This document shows positions 45,745 through 55,617 of a stretch of DNA of 64,000 bases, piece by piece; the first letter of the stretch is position 1; each line of letters opens with the position of its first letter. Both the position numbers and the translations under genes were made by a program. The stretch is from Chamaelirium japonicum (taxonomy: Eukaryota; Streptophyta; Magnoliopsida; Liliales; Melanthiaceae). The stretch spans positions 186,001 to 250,000 of the forward strand of contig CANTAL010000021.1 in assembly GCA_947650365.1 (NCBI GenBank). Direction: 5' to 3'. Under the pieces are notes generated by a model, which did not search any database, had not been told where the DNA came from, and saw nothing but the letters and a program-made list of their open reading frames with translations.

Positions 45745-48510
45745 GTTAAATAACATAGAGCCGGACTTCTTCTCTCTTCTCTCTTTATTTATCTCTCCAT
45801 TCTCTTCTCTCTTCTCATAACACGATATCAACACAAACATGTCAAGCCCAGCAGACCAGTCATAAGGAAACAAAGAAAGAAACAAAGAAAGAAAAGAGAG
45901 AAGAAGAGAAAAGAGAATGAAGAGATAAGTGAAGAGAGAAGAGAGAAGTCATACTCCAGTCCATTGGCCATGGGTATAGCTGTGAAGTAAGAAGGAATCT
46001 AAATTCTAAAACTTCACTTTGCAATATTTATACGATCGTTTTAGGGTGGGGCATATTTGACGGCTCTCTCTCTCTCCCATCTCACAACATGTTATCAGCA
46101 CGAACATGTCGATCCCAGCCGACCAGTCATAAAAAAACGAAGAGAGAAACAAAGACGAAAGAGAAAAGAAGAGAGAAAAGAACGGAGAGATAAATAAAGA
46201 TAGAATGGAGAAGAAGTCCTACTCCAATCGAAAACTCTATAGAAGAGAGAAAAGAAAAGAGAATATAACAGAGAGATAAATGAAGAGAGAAGAAGTCCTA
46301 CTCCAATCCATTGGCCATGGGTATAGGTGTGAAGTAAGAAGAAATCTAAATTCAAAAACTCCACTTCTGTCTTTGTTTCTCTCTCCGTTTTCTTGGGACA
46401 GGTCGGTTGGGTTTGATATATTCGTGCTGATAACGTGTTGTGAGATTGGACAAAGAGAGACCCGTCAAATATGCCCCACCATAAAGGGGTCGTATAAATA
46501 TTGAGAAGTGGATTTTTAGAATTTAGATTCTTACTTACTTCGCACCTATACTCGTGGCCAATGGACTGGAGTAGGGCTTCTTCTCTCTTCTCTCTTTATT
46601 TATCTCTCTGTTCTCTTCTCTATTCTTCTCTCTCTTCTTTCTTTGTTTCTCTCTCTGTTTTTTTACGACTGGTCGGCTGGGCTCGACATGTTCATGCTGA
46701 TAACGTATTATGAGAAGAGAGAAGAAGAAAGAATAGAGAAGAAGTAAAAAACTCCACTTATTAATAATATAATTAAATCTCTATATTCTCTTATCTTTTC
46801 TCCCATAGATTAGGGTTTCCTATAGATTGCTTAGGCCCTAAGTAAGCTTAACCTATAAATAATATACGATCCTTTTAGGGTGGGTCACATTTGATAGCTC
46901 TCTCTTTCTCCCATCTCATAACATGTTATCTGTACGAATATGTCGAGCCCAACCGACCAGTCGCAAGAAAACGGAAAGAGAAACGAAGACAGAGGAGATA
47001 GACGAGAACGAAGATATAAACGAAGATAGAAGAGAGAAGAAGACCTACTCCAGTCCATTGGCCATGGGTATAGGAATGAAGCAAAAAGGAATCTAAATTC
47101 TAAAACTCCACTTCTCAATAATATAATTAAATCTCACTATTCTCTTCTCTCTTTTCCTATGGATTAGGGTTTCCCATATATTGCTTAGGCCCTAAGTAAG
47201 CATACCCTATAAATAATATATAACCCCTTTAGGGTGGAGCATGTTTGATGGTATTCACTTTCTTCTATCTCATAATACGTTATCAGCACAAATATGTGAA
47301 GCCCAACCGGCTAATTACAAGAAAACAGAGAGAGAAATAAAGACAAAAGAGAGAGATAAAAAGAGAAGAGAAAAGAAAGAAGAGAGAAGAGAGAAGAAGT
47401 CCTACTGCAGTCCATTGGCCACAAGTATAGGTGTGAAGTAAGAAGGAATATAAATTCCAAAACTCCACAAAAAAGAGAGAAGTAGAGAGAAGAGAATAGA
47501 GAGGTAAATAAAGAGATAAAAGAGAAGAAGTCCTACTCCAGTCCATTGGTCACGAGTATAGGTGTGAAGTAAGAAGGAATCTAAATTCCAAAACTCTACT
47601 TCTGTCTTCATTTCTCTCTTTATTTTCTTACGACTGGTCGGATGGGCTCGACATTTTCGTGCTGATAACGTGCTGTGAGATGGGAGAAAGAGAAAGTCAT
47701 CAAACGTGCCCTACCCTAAAGGGGTCGTATATTATTTATAGGGTAAGCTTACTTAGGGCCTAAGCAATCTATGAGAAACCCAAATCCATGGGAGAAGATA
47801 GAAGAGAATGGAGAAATAAACAAAGATAGAAGAGAGCAGAAGTCCTACTTCAGTCCATTGGCTATAGGTATAGGTGTAAAGTTAGAAGGAATCTATATTC
47901 CAAAACTCCACTTCTGTCTTTATTTCTCTCTCTGTTTTTTTACGATTGGTCAGCTGGGCTTGACATGTTCGTGCTGATAATGTGTTGTGAGATGGGAGAA
48001 AGAGAGAGCCGTCAAACGTTCCCAACCCTAAGAGGGTCGTATATTATTTAAAAGGTAAGATTACTAAGGGCCTAAGCAATCTATAGGAAACCCTAATCCA
48101 TATGAGAGATAAAGAAGAGAACAAAGAGATTTAATTATGTTATTGAGAAATGGAGTTTTGGAATTTAGGTTCCTTCTTACTTTGTACCTATACCCGTGGT
48201 AAATGGACATGAGCAGGACTTCTTCTTTCTTCGTTTATCTCTCTGTTCGCTTCTCTCTTCATTTATCTCTCTGTTCTCTTCTCTCTTCTCACAATATGTT
48301 ATCAGCCTGAACATGTCAACCCCAACTGACTAGTCATAAAAAAATAGAGAGAAATAAAGACAGAAGAGAGAAAAGAACAAAGAGAACGGAGAGATAAATG
48401 ATGTGAGAAAAGAGAAGAGAGAAGAAGACCTACTCTAGTGCATTGGCCACGGGTATAAGTGTGATGTAAAAAGGAATCTAAAATCCAAAACTCTACTTCT
48501 TAATATTTAT
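45745..48510. repeat. Higher-order tandem block, copy 1 (contains the empty Helitron site)
   Basis: This is the intact paralogue of 49490-51189 plus 55618-56370. Shared rare variants are CGATCCCAGC in PBSL (46113 and 49844), GACAAAG before AGACCCGT (46449 and 50189), CCACCATAAAGGGG in LDR (46486 and 50207), GGGCTTC in TAIL (46576 and 50305), GAATTTAGGTTCC (48162 and 56048) and CTAAAATCC (48478 and 56340). The uninterrupted insertion site is GTCGTATATTATTTATAGGG at 47724-47743. About 350 bp (47100-47460) is absent from copy 2. Confidence 0.8.
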
Positions 48511-49489
48511 ACGATCCCTTTAAGGTAGGGCACGTTTAACGGCTCTCTTTTTGACTCATCTCACAACACGTTATCAGCACGATCATTTCGAGCTCAACCG
48601 ACTAGTCATAAGAAAACGGAGAGATAAACGAAAATAGAAGAGATAGAAGAAGAGAGAAGAGATCAGAGAGATAAATAAAGTGAGAAGAGAGAAAAAGTCC
48701 AGCTTTATTCCATTGGCCACGGGTATAGGTGTGAAGTCAGAAAAAATCTGACAACGTGTTGTAAGATGGGAGAAAGAGAGAGCCGTCAAACGTGCCCTAT
48801 CCAAAAGGGGTCATGTATTATTTATGGTGTAAGCTTACTTAGGGCCTAAGCAATCTATGGTAAACCCTAATCCATGGGAGAAGAGAGAAGAGAACGGAGA
48901 GATTATAATTATATTATTGAGAAGTAGAGTTTTGGAATTTAGATTCCTTCTTACTTCATACCTATACCCATGGCGAATGGATTGGAGCAGGACTTCTTCT
49001 ATTTTCGATTATCTTTTTATTCTCTTCTCTCTTCTTAAAACACATTATCAGCATGAACATGTCGAGCCCAGCCGACCAGTCACAAGAAAACAAAGAGAAA
49101 AACGAAGATAGAAGAGAGAGAGAGAAATAAAGACAAAAGAGAGAGAAGAAGAGGGAATAAACAAAGAAAGAAGAGAAAAGAAGTCCTAGTCCAGTCCATT
49201 GAACACGGGTAAAGGTGTGAAGTAGGAAGGAATGTAAATTCCAAAACTCCACAGAAGATTAAAAAGAAGAGAGAAGAGACAGAGAGATAAATAAAGAGAG
49301 AAGAGAGAAAAAGACCTACTCTAGTTCATTATCCACCGTCGGATCTTTCTTTTGGAATAGGGTTTCTCATAGATTGCTTAAGTCCTAAGTAAGCTTACCA
49401 TATAAATAATATAAAGGGTGGGGCACATATGACGGCTCTCTCTTTATCCCATCTTACAACACGTTATCAGTATGAACATATCGAGCCCA
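48511..49489. repeat. Module array between the two tandem blocks
   Basis: Sense LDR-PBSL-PUR-TAIL to about 48745, where TAIL is cut at GAAAAAATCTGAC and joined to an antisense LDR-TEL. Antisense TAIL 48915, sense PBSL 49040-49260 with a doubled PUR, and a sense TEL (telobox mutated) without a normal LDR start (TATAAATAATATAAAGGG, 49404). No gene seen. Confidence 0.75.
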
Positions 49490-51189
49490 GTCGTTAAATA
49501 ATTCATTTATCTCTCCCTTCTCTTCTCTCTTCTCTCTTCTCATAACACGTTATCAGTATGAACATGTCAAGCCCAGTCGACCCGTCACAAGAAAACAGAG
49601 ATAGAAATAAAGACAGAAGAGAGAGATGAAGAGAAAAGAGAACGAAGAGATAAACAAACAGAGAAGAGAGAAGAAGTCCTGCTCTAAGCCATTGGTCACG
49701 GGTATAGCAGTGAAGTAAGAAGGAATCTAAATTTCAAAACTCCACTTCTCAATATTTATACGACCCCTTTAGGGTGGGGCATATTTGACGGCTCTCTCTC
49801 TCTCTCTCTCCCATCTCACAACACGTTATCAGCACGAACATGTCGATCCCAGCTGACAAGTCACAAGAAAATTGAGAGAGAAAGAAAGATAGAATAGAGA
49901 AGAGAACAAAGAGATAAACAAAGATAGAAGGGAGAAAAATTTCTGCTCTAGTCCAAAACTCTATAGAAGAGAGAGAAGAAAAGAAAAGAGAACAGAGAGA
50001 TAAATAAAGAAAGAAGAAAGAAGAAGTCCTGCCCCAGTTTATTAGCCATGGGTATACGTGTGAAGTAAGAAAAAATCTAAAATCAAAAACGCCACTTCTG
50101 TCTTTGTTTCTCTTTCTATTTTTTTACAACTGGTCGGTTGGGCTCGACATGTTCATGTTGATAATGTGTTGTGAGATAGGACAAAGAAGACCCGTTAAAC
50201 GTGCCCCACCATAAAGGGGTCGTACAAATATTGAGAAGTAGAGTTTTAGAATTTAGATTCCTTCTTAATTCACACCTATACCCGTGGCCAATGGACTAGA
50301 GCAGGGCTTCTTCTCTCTTTATTTATCTCTCCATTCTCTTCTCTCTTCTTCTCTCTCTTCATTCTTTGTTTCTCTCCGTTTTCTTACGACAGGTCGGCTG
50401 GGCTCGACATGTTCGTACTGATAATGTGTTGTGAGAAGAGAAAAGAAGAAAGAAGAGAATGGAGAGATAAATAAAGAGAGAATAGAGAAGAATTCCTGCT
50501 CCAGTCTATTCGTTATGGGTATAGGTATGAAGTAAGAAGGAATCTAAATTCCAAAACTCCACTTCTCAATAATATAATTAAATCTCCCCGTTCTCTTCTC
50601 TTCTCTTTCATGGATTAAGGTTTTTCATAGATTACTTAGGCCCTAAGTAAGCTTACCCTATAAATAATATACGACCCCTTTAGGATAGGGCACGTTTGAC
50701 GGCTCCCTCTTTCTCCCATCTCATAATACATTATCAGCACGAACATGTCGAGCCCAGCCGACCAGTCGAAAGAAAATAGAGAGAGAAACGAAGATAAAGG
50801 AGAGAGAAGAAGAGAGAAGGGAACGGAGATATAAACAAAGATAGAAGGGAGAATAAGTCCTACTCCAGTCCATTGGTCACAGGTATAGGTGTGAAGTAAG
50901 AAGGAATCTAAATTCCAAAACTCCACAAAAGAGAGAGAAGAAGAGAAAAAAGAATAGAGAGATAAATAAAGAGAGAAAATAGAAGAAGTTCTACACCAGT
51001 CCATTGGCAACAGATATAGGTATGAAGTAAGAAGGAATCTAAATTCCAAAACTATACTTCTATCTTCGTTTCTCTCTCCGTTTTCATACGACTGGTTAGA
51101 TGGGCTCGATATTTTTGTGCTGATAACGTATTGTGAGATAGGAGAAAGAGAAAGTCGTCAAACATGCCCCACCTTAAAGGGGTCGTATA
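49490..51189. repeat. Higher-order tandem block, copy 2, left part
   Basis: Copy of 45745-47731, interrupted at 51189/51190 by the Helitron. CTCTCTCTCTCTCTCT in the leader at 49794-49810 is a small expansion. The unit at 49750-49870 has a perfect CACAACACGTTATCAGCACG motif (from 49817). TATA at 50659-50666 and a primer-like site at 50731-50742 are well kept. Confidence 0.8.
49817..49837 (+). promoter_or_regulatory. Consensus-like CACAACA end plus TTATCAGCACGA primer-like site
   Basis: CACAACA (presumed repeat end) followed directly by CG and TTATCAGCACGA (49826-49837). From memory, very similar sequences follow the 5' LTR of some plant copia-type elements. It is not the common initiator-Met site TGGTATCAGAGC. 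Function is inferred from position only. Confidence 0.4.
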
Positions 51190-51218
51190 TCTATATAACA
51201 TGGAATGGCGGTCTGCAT

Positions 51219-51291
51219 GCTGACTAGACAAAATAGTACCAAATGCTGACTAGACAAAAAAACGCTGACTAGACAATGCTGACAAGACAAA
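51219..51291 (+). repeat. Four copies of a 14 bp subterminal motif
   Basis: GCTGACTAGACAAA occurs at 51219, 51245 and 51264 (last base varies), and GCTGACAAGACAAA at 51278. Spacings are 26, 19 and 14 bp. It lies 30-100 bp from the 5' end of the Helitron-like element. A role in terminus recognition is conceivable but not established. Confidence 0.7.
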
Positions 51292-51359
51292 AAAATTAGA
51301 AAGAGAGAGTCTAGCTCATTTTTTTAAACAGAATTTTATTGCTCCTAAATAATAAAAAA

Positions 51360-51830
51360 GAAAACCCAATAACCCAACCCCCCCAAATCAGGAAACCCTC
51401 ACCCTCGACCCGCCGTTCCCGCCCCTCATCGGACTCCTCAATGCACCCCCTTCCTCTCGAGCCGCCTCGCCTCTTCCGTGCGAGATGATCGCCCACCTCA
51501 TTATCCGCCCTTCACGCCCCACCCTTCACGCCATCGTCATCGCGTGGCCTTCAAACCCCCCTTCACGCCCTCCTCTTCCCCAGATCAGCCCCCCCTTATC
51601 GCCGTCCTGAGCGGCGCCATCCCGATCGAGATGATAGCCACCTTATCGCGCCGCCTGCTTTTCACGCTCCCCTCTTCCCCAGATCAGCCCCTCATATCCC
51701 GTCACCCCTTAAAATCTCGAGCCCCCCCTTCATGCTCCCCTCATCGCACGTCGTTCATGCCCCCCTCTTCCCTAGATTGGTCACCCTTCAAAATCTCGAG
51801 CCCAGACCGTTGAAGGAAAGATCGTTCCAT
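51360..51830 (+). repeat. C-rich block with about 97 bp degenerate tandem repeats
   Basis: A strongly C-rich stretch, quite unlike the host array. CTCTTCCCCAGATCAGCCCC occurs at 51573 and 51672, with a diverged CTCTTCCCTAGATTGG at 51765. AAAATCTCGAGCCC occurs at about 51710 and 51790. Period is 93-99 bp. Several frames are open because of composition, and I see no recognisable protein. It could be part of a captured promoter or 5' leader. Confidence 0.6.
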
Positions 51831-51834
51831 TCCT

Positions 51835-52232
51835 TTTTCGTCATTCCCACAGATTGCGGTCGCGGCTCCATGGAAGGAAAGGTTCTTTGCTGATCTCAAT
51901 CATCCCCAAATCATATTCAAAACTTTCCATTTTTAATCCTCAAAATTCAGGTTATTTTGCTCCCCTTTCATTGAAAAATCGATTCGTATATTTATGCCAA
52001 TCTCATATGAATTTTCTTTCTTTTTTACTCCCCTAAATTCAGATGATTTTGCTCCCCTATTTCACCATGGAAGGGAAAATCAATTCCGTATCTTTTTTCC
52101 GATATCATTCATCCCCAAATCGATTTTGCTCTTCGATTTCGTCCCCACAACTGCGGCAACCCTTGTGAATTAAAGAAGGGAGAGAAGAGCTACCCTCGGA
52201 GCACAAACCCATTACCACCAACACGGCCACAG
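51835..52232 (+). other. Leader-like captured segment ending in a strong splice donor
   Basis: Pyrimidine-rich sequence with a repeated AAATTCAG..ATTTTGCTCCCCT motif (about 51942 and 52035, 92 bp apart) and CATCCCCAAATC (51901, 52107). A short frame starts at ATG 52067 in good context and stops at 52168 after 33 codons. The segment ends CGGCCACAG followed by GTAAGC (donor at 52233), a textbook plant 5' splice site. It looks like the non-coding first exon of a host gene, but I cannot name the gene. Confidence 0.45.
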
Positions 52233-52429
52233 GTAAGCCGCATCCTCTTTGGAAATCATGCATTTCTGGAATGGCTCCAATTTTGTATCAGGTCTTTGAT
52301 AAAATTTCTCTATATATAATCGACCAAAGCAATCTAAAACTCTCGGAATAGCTCCAATTCAGTTTTTCAATGGCAATGTTTTTGTTTTAGAAGGTCTTCT
52401 TAATCCATACAGGACGGGCCGGACATAAG

Positions 52430-53000
52430 CCCCGTCAGAATTCCCATACCCATCTCTCTCTCTTGCTGATTTTTTTTTTGGCTGATTTTGTTTTTAATCA
52501 ATGGTTTTATTGGTTTTTTTGCAGCGGTTATTCAACACCAAGGTGAGATCTTTGTTATCTTGGTTTTCTTTATCTGCAGAAAGTGAAATGCAACTCAGCC
52601 CGAAGGTTTTTTTTTTATTTCGACGGCCCGATTGACATGGCAGCGTGCAACTGGTGGCTGAAAACCTGTAGCGACCTTAAAGTTCTTTACACCACCAGTT
52701 GCACGCTGCCACGTCAATCGGGCTGAGCGTGATTGGGAAAACCTTCGGGCTTAATAGCATTGCTCCTGCAAAAAACATTGTACGTAAGCCCCGTCAGAAA
52801 TCCCGTTCCAATCTCTCTCTCTTGCTGATTTTTTTTTCTTGGTTTCTTGGAAGAAATTTGATATTTGTGTCTTGGCTTTTTTTTTTATCTCTTGGTTCTC
52901 TTTGTCTGTGAAGAAATCATTGTTTTTAATCCCTGATTTTTTGTTTTGGTTTTTTTTGCAGCGATTATACAACACCAACGCATGTATCAAACCGAGGTGG
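52430..53000 (+). other. Duplicated intron/mini-exon segment
   Basis: Two related pieces about 350-440 bp apart. Each has TAAGCCCCGTCAGAA (52434, 52786), ATCTCTCTCTCTTGCTGATTTTTTTT, split here for length, a T-rich tract, a GCAG acceptor, then CGGTTATTCAACACCAAG (52525-52542, followed by donor GTGAG) or CGATTATACAACACCAACG (52962 on, with a possible donor near 52996). This reads as an exon of about 18 bp duplicated with its upstream intron. The 18 bp would keep frame. Confidence 0.5.
52598..52750. repeat. Inverted repeat with 60 bp arms
   Basis: The left arm 52598-52657 and right arm 52692-52750 face each other across about 34 bp. The inner 31 bp (..GGCAGCGTGCAACTGGTGG against CCACCAGTTGCACGCTGCC..) differ by one base, while the outer parts are looser but both end in GCCCGAAGG/CCTTCGGGC. 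Lies between the two mini-exon copies. A transcript through it would form a stable hairpin. Confidence 0.75.
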
Positions 53001-53084
53001 GATATTCTTTGGCCAAGAAAACAAAGTATTTATATCTACATAAAATTCAATTTCTATGCTTCTAAAAAGATGCCTTTGTTTTCA

Positions 53085-53410
53085 AAATCATATTTTGAAA
53101 ACAACAGCGTCCCTTTGATACTGACATGCAAAGGGTCTCTCGGTGCACCACCGAGAGAACCATCTCTATTGTAATTTTATTTAAGAAACGATATTGATTT
53201 GGTGTATGACAATCTAAAAAAAATATCAAAATTTATATGTGTGGGTGATAAGTGTTTTTTAAAATCTAATCATATTTTGAAAACTACAATCTCCTGTTGC
53301 CACTGACATGCAAAGGGTCTCTCGGTGCACCGCTGAGAGACCCATCTCTTTTATACTTTTTTCTAAGAAACCATGTTGATTTGGTCGATGACAAATTAAA
53401 AAAAATGGCA
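53085..53410 (+). repeat. Tandem 182 bp duplication carrying a palindrome
   Basis: Units from about 53086 and 53268 share ATCATATTTTGAAAAC, TGACATGCAAAGGGTCTCTC and GATTTGGT..ATGACAA at a constant 182 bp offset. Each contains a near-perfect palindrome centred on GGTGCACC: GGGTCTCTCGGTGCACC with CCGAGAGAACC at 53133-53162, or with GCTGAGAGACCC at 53315-53343. The second palindrome is better preserved. Confidence 0.75.
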
Positions 53411-53634
53411 AAATTCTTCTTATTTTTTCTCCCCTTATTTCTTCCTATTTCCCTATTTGCATTTGTTTCTTTGTATGCTTCTAAAGGGAGGTTGTCTTTT
53501 TTGGCAAAATCAATCTGATTTTTTTTTCAGCAATTTTTTCGAGCAAAATTCTTCTTATTTTTTCTCCCCCTATTTCTTTCTATTTCCCTATTTGCATTTG
53601 TTTCTTTGTATGCTTTTAAAGGGAGGTTGTCTTA
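53411..53634 (+). repeat. Tandem 135 bp duplication
   Basis: AAATTCTTCTTATTTTTTCT, CCCTATTTGCATTTGTTTC and AAAGGGAGGTTGTCTT occur in the same order starting at 53411 and 53546. The second copy has a few changes. Open frames here come from the duplication and T-rich composition. Confidence 0.75.
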
Positions 53635-53639
53635 GCTAG

Positions 53640-53641
<2 letters not shown>

Positions 53642-53688
<47 letters not shown>
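53642..53688 (+). repeat. CT dinucleotide microsatellite
   Basis: An uninterrupted CT run of about 46 bp, followed by CCTTGCAG, which could serve as a splice acceptor with the CT run as its polypyrimidine tract. Confidence 0.9.
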
Positions 53689-53689
<1 letters not shown>

Positions 53690-54500
53690 TGCAGTCATAT
53701 TTCTCCTATCCCTTTTCCCCTGGGCGATCAGCTCTGCTCGATGTTCATGGAGATTTAAAAGCTAAGATTGTAACTTCAGTTTTTTTTTATTTGCTATAAT
53801 CTCTACATTATACTAATGTTGTGGCTTTGATTATTTGTTAATGAAATTTAGGGAATTAGTCACCTATCATTGGTATTGTGGATGGCCTTGATTTTTCCCC
53901 TTTTTTTTCCTCTTCTATCATGGTGGGATCCAAAACTTGAAGGAGACCTAATTGACTAAACCTTTTGATTTCCAAAGCAGACTAATGGTGTGGTGACCAG
54001 ATTGTGCGGCTTTGATGTAACAAGTGCATTTAGAACACAGCCAAGATAATGTTGTTCTTAGTCCTTAGAATAAAGATAATGACAGTGCATGATCTGAAAC
54101 TTTAATGAAGAATCGGCTGTTATGAATTTTGATTCAAACCTTAAGTTATAGGTATGTAGTCCCTATATAGCTTAAAATTTCCAAGTTTCATAATATGATT
54201 GAATATCCACACAATTTTATAGAGATTTCCCTGCCTTATTCGGTTGCACTTGATGAATTAATTGGTGGAAGCTTAGTGCCATTTTTATAGTTTTCCTTTC
54301 CCTTTGAGTGATAAAAATTAGAGATGAACCTGCCCCATTAAGCTATAGATGATGACAGTGCATGATCTGAATATGTCTTACATATCTACCTTTGCATTGT
54401 TTTCCAGTACTATTTTTTTTCTTTTCATTCTGTCTAAGCAATTCTGAACATCAAATCTTCTCAAACTATTGTCAAAAAATAGTTGATTAATGGGTTGCAG
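53690..54500 (+). other. Single-copy-looking non-coding stretch in the Helitron
   Basis: About 800 bp with ordinary plant intron/UTR composition and no long frame. GACAGTGCATGATCTGAA is repeated at 54081 and 54354. It ends in GGGTTGCAG (about 54501), a plausible splice acceptor. Candidate captured intron; the gene is unknown. Confidence 0.4.
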
Positions 54501-54509
54501 GATGACATT

Positions 54510-54830
54510 CTCCCTGAAGCCCCTCCTCTGGAGCATAGCAGTACTAGCAGCGTGCGGGGGTACCGGATCTGGCGTTGTGTGGCCTCCTCCGATCCGACAC
54601 GTCGAGCTGCACAAATCGGTGCCCTGACACCTCCGATGCAAAATAACAGCGAGAGTGTGCGGGGGTGTCAGATCCGGCCCCTCGCCGCCTTCTCCAAGCC
54701 GACGCGCTGGGCTACTTGAATCGACACAACAGTTGGAGCATACGGGGTTGTCAGATCCATCCCTCTGCTCTGCCGCCACTTTCTCCGATCCGACACGCCG
54801 ATAACACCCGGTGTCTCCTCCCTGCTCTCC
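54510..54830 (+). repeat. GC-rich block with three degenerate tandem repeats
   Basis: GTGCGGGGG at 54552 and 54657, and ACGGGG at 54742, are each followed by a (G)TCAGATCC- or CCGGATC-type motif and then CTCCGATCCGACACG or CTCCAAGCCGACGCG. Spacing is about 105 and 83 bp. The minus-strand frame over 54378-54935 depends on this block and on the CT microsatellite and shows no known domain. Confidence 0.6.

Positions 54831-54878
<48 letters not shown>
54831..54878 (+). repeat. Second CT microsatellite
   Basis: A CT run, nearly pure from 54840 to 54878. On the minus strand it would encode an Arg-Glu run, which explains the apparent ERERER protein. Confidence 0.9.
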
Positions 54879-54879
<1 letters not shown>

Positions 54880-54881
<2 letters not shown>

Positions 54882-55290
54882 CTGTCCCATTCTTTTCAAT
54901 TTTTTTTCTCTCTCTATTTTGTTCTTTTTGTTCATTTACAATTTTTTTCTATATGTTCAGGGGAGGGCGAGATCGGGGCGAGATTGGCCGGTGGCTCTTC
55001 CCTGCCCCCTCTCTCTCTATATATAGTTCATTTTTTCCTTCTTTATTTGGTTTCCTTTTTTTTTGTTCTTTTACCGATTCTTCTTTTCTTTTCCTTCCCT
55101 ATTTTTTTTTTTTCAGCTCTGTTTTTATTTTTGTTTTGTTATTTATTTTTCCCTTTTTGTTGTTTTTTTGTTCTTTCCGTTTTGTTTTTGTTTTTTTTAG
55201 CTTGCCAGATTCAACTCATTCAAGTTATGGTTTTGTTTGTTTTAAAGAATCAATCAAATTATATTCAAATTTTTAAAATTCTTTATAAGC
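54880..55290 (+). other. T-rich non-coding stretch
   Basis: Long T-rich tracts with TATATATAG at 55019 and CTTTTT/TTTTGTT words. No convincing exon or motif. Confidence 0.5.
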
Positions 55291-55503
55291 TATTGAATGT
55301 GTGATGCCGAAAGAGTTGAAATATTGTCACATCTCCCGAAATTATGTCATCACCTTTGAATTATTGTCACCTCCCTCAAAATATAGTTCCTGCCATCGAA
55401 ATATTTTTTGCCGCTTTCGAAATCTTTTTTATGCCCTTGGACACGGGCTTTCGAATACGATGTTGTGGGTGGTAGTGGTGATATCTGGGGGATGTCTTTG
55501 CAA

Positions 55504-55602
55504 CCGAAGGTGGCCCACTACAGTGCCGATAGGTGTGTTACCATCGAAGGCAGTCCAACTGTGTTTTGTCGCCGAAGGCGGTCCACTGCAGTGTCGACAG
55601 GC
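55504..55602 (+). repeat. Short repeats close to the Helitron 3' end
   Basis: CCGAAGGTGGCCCACTACAG (55504) is repeated 68 bp later as CCGAAGGCGGTCCACTGCAG (55572), each followed by TG(C/T)CGA(T/C)AGG. A shorter version, ATCGAAGGCAGTCCAACTG, starts at 55543. The last copy merges into the terminal hairpin. Confidence 0.7.
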
Positions 55603-55617
55603 ACGGGTATGCACTAG
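55591..55617 (+). other. Helitron 3' terminus: hairpin and CTAG end
   Basis: GTGTC-GACA-GGCAC (55591-55604) gives a five-pair stem with one G-T pair, followed by GGGTATGCACTAG. CTAG fits the CTRR rule. The stem is shorter than in many plant Helitrons, whose ends often look like CCCGTGC..GCACGGG; the right half GCACGGG is intact here while the left half has diverged. Confidence 0.65.

Larger units (their letters stand above)
51190..55617 (+). mobile_element. Non-autonomous Helitron-like element, 4428 bp
   Basis: The insert starts TCTATATAACATGG directly after host ..GTCGTATA and ends ..GGGTATGCACTAG directly before host TTATTTATAGGG. Removing it restores the unit consensus exactly and the paralogous site at 47731/47732, so it entered between A and T without duplicating bases. 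5'-TC, 3'-CTAG, A/T target and no target duplication are Helitron hallmarks. A small hairpin (55591-55604) lies 13 bases from the end, as expected though weak. Base composition is unlike the host array (GC-rich blocks, T-rich tracts). I see no Rep/helicase sequence, so it would need enzymes supplied in trans. Inside are captured-gene-like leader, splice-like sites and repeats. Confidence 0.8.

Noticed and set aside
51478..51813. 111-codon frame in the C-rich block
   Set aside because: Pro/Ser-rich product of degenerate 97 bp tandem repeats. Other frames are open as well. No recognised domain.
52067..52168. 33-codon frame with a good start context as a gene
   Set aside because: Short, in leader-like sequence upstream of a splice donor, no similarity I recognise. 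At most an upstream open frame of the captured gene.
54378..54935. 185-codon minus-strand frame in the Helitron
   Set aside because: It depends on the CT microsatellite (Arg-Glu run) and on degenerate GC-rich tandem repeats. No domain, no sensible start context, and it crosses splice-like sites on the other strand.
54665..55276. 203-codon plus-strand frame in the Helitron
   Set aside because: Runs through the CT microsatellite and T-rich tracts, giving Ser-Leu and Phe runs. Composition artefact.
51190..55617. Insert as a TIR DNA transposon or LTR element
   Set aside because: Ends are not inverted or direct repeats and there is no target site duplication. The TC/CTAG ends and A/T site fit a Helitron better.
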